A stretch of 64,000 nucleotides of DNA from Mucilaginibacter sp. (GTDB lineage Bacteria; Bacteroidota; Bacteroidia; Sphingobacteriales; Sphingobacteriaceae): NCBI GenBank assembly GCA_030445275.1, contig JAUCSE010000053.1, forward strand, positions 152,054-216,053. Reading direction: 5' to 3'. Of the stretch, positions 63,773 through 64,000 are shown piece by piece (the stretch's first letter is position 1; every line of letters begins with the position of its first letter). The notes beneath the pieces are model-generated. The model saw nothing but the letters and a program-made list of their open reading frames with translations. It was not told the DNA's origin and did not search any database. Both the position numbers and the translations under genes were made by a program.

Positions 63773-63835
63773 TGTCATGCTGAACGAAGTGAAGCATCTA
63801 ATCGCAAAATAGATCCTTCGTACCTCAGGATGATA
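63773..63835. repeat. interspersed palindromic element, type 2, reversed copy
   Basis: The left arm TGTCATGCTGAACGAAGTGA and right arm GATCCTTCGTACCTCAGGAT form a hairpin. The arms match the copy at 59521-59595 with the orientation swapped. It lies just past the DUF488 stop. Confidence 0.7.
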
Positions 63836-64000
63836 AATTGAGATTTAATTACTTACAAAAAGCTCTCTCCTTTGGCTACTGTGTGGACACATCTTTTCAA
63901 TGAACTAATAATTAAAAAAAGCTGCTCCGGAGGAGCAAAATGTCGGTAGAAATAATGAAATCCTATCTCTCTTTAGTGCCATCGGTACTACATTAGCCGA

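Noticed and set aside
59394..63835. CRISPR array or toxin-antitoxin locus in the repeat-rich end
   Set aside because: The repeats are isolated inverted pairs without regular spacers, and no cas or toxin genes are near.

Overview
The window is a stretch of Bacteroidota chromosome, most probably from Sphingobacteriaceae (Mucilaginibacter or Pedobacter type). This rests on four SusC/SusD-type genes in three pairs, a hybrid two-component regulator (HTCS), FecR/ECF-sigma pairs with STN or DUF4974 domains, many GH/PL enzymes with signal peptides or lipoboxes, and promoter-like TAnnTTTG boxes. The genus is inferred from overall character, since no rRNA or marker gene is present.

Region 1 (about 0.6-29 kb) is one large polysaccharide utilisation locus (PUL), nearly all on the minus strand. 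In transcription order from the right it holds a PL5/PL38-like lyase lipoprotein with a ricin-type lectin domain (25683-27350), then GH88, GH97, ROK, sugar MFS transporter and class-C-type serine hydrolase (25365-18893), a LacI regulator (18709-17654), a SusC/SusD pair (17353-12136), the HTCS regulator (11869-7754), and a GH28-like beta-helix enzyme, two related serine-hydrolase-like secreted proteins and a second PL5/PL38-like lyase (7537-585). A second LacI gene diverges at 28021. GH88 together with two lyases suggests a polymer containing uronic acid (glucuronic rather than alginate-only). The lyases and GH28-like enzyme would cut outside or in the periplasm, SusCD would import, GH88/GH97 would trim, and MFS plus ROK would import and phosphorylate the sugar. 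Five units of this locus carry the same 27-bp G-tract site at exactly the same distance from a -7-like box. This is the strongest unexplained signal in the window and probably the HTCS operator.

Region 2 (29-33.4 kb) holds housekeeping and orphan genes: an epoxide-hydrolase-like enzyme divergent from an Lrp regulator with a palindrome between them, a DUF3863-like secreted protein, and a lone receiver protein followed by two very small genes.

Region 3 (33.4-46.7 kb) is a sigma/anti-sigma controlled uptake locus, read leftwards: ECF sigma, FecR, STN-SusC, SusD, a short SusC, SusD and a DUF1735 lipoprotein, ended by a clear terminator. It holds two SusCD pairs and no degradative enzyme.

Region 4 (47-54.6 kb) is a group of small regulators and redox or carbonyl enzymes: an APCDD1-like protein, HxlR, Old Yellow Enzyme, SDR, ArsR, Crp/Fnr, DJ-1/PfpI, MocR, DoxX and GNAT. 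Several have clear palindromic sites in their promoters.

Region 5 (54.8-64 kb) holds a GH95 fucosidase, an STN-domain protein fused to AGxxN-type repeats and a barrel, an ECF sigma/FecR pair, a small outer-membrane barrel, a second AGxxN-repeat protein and a DUF488 protein. The intergenic spaces here carry several interspersed palindromic elements. No tRNA, rRNA, CRISPR array or complete insertion sequence was seen.
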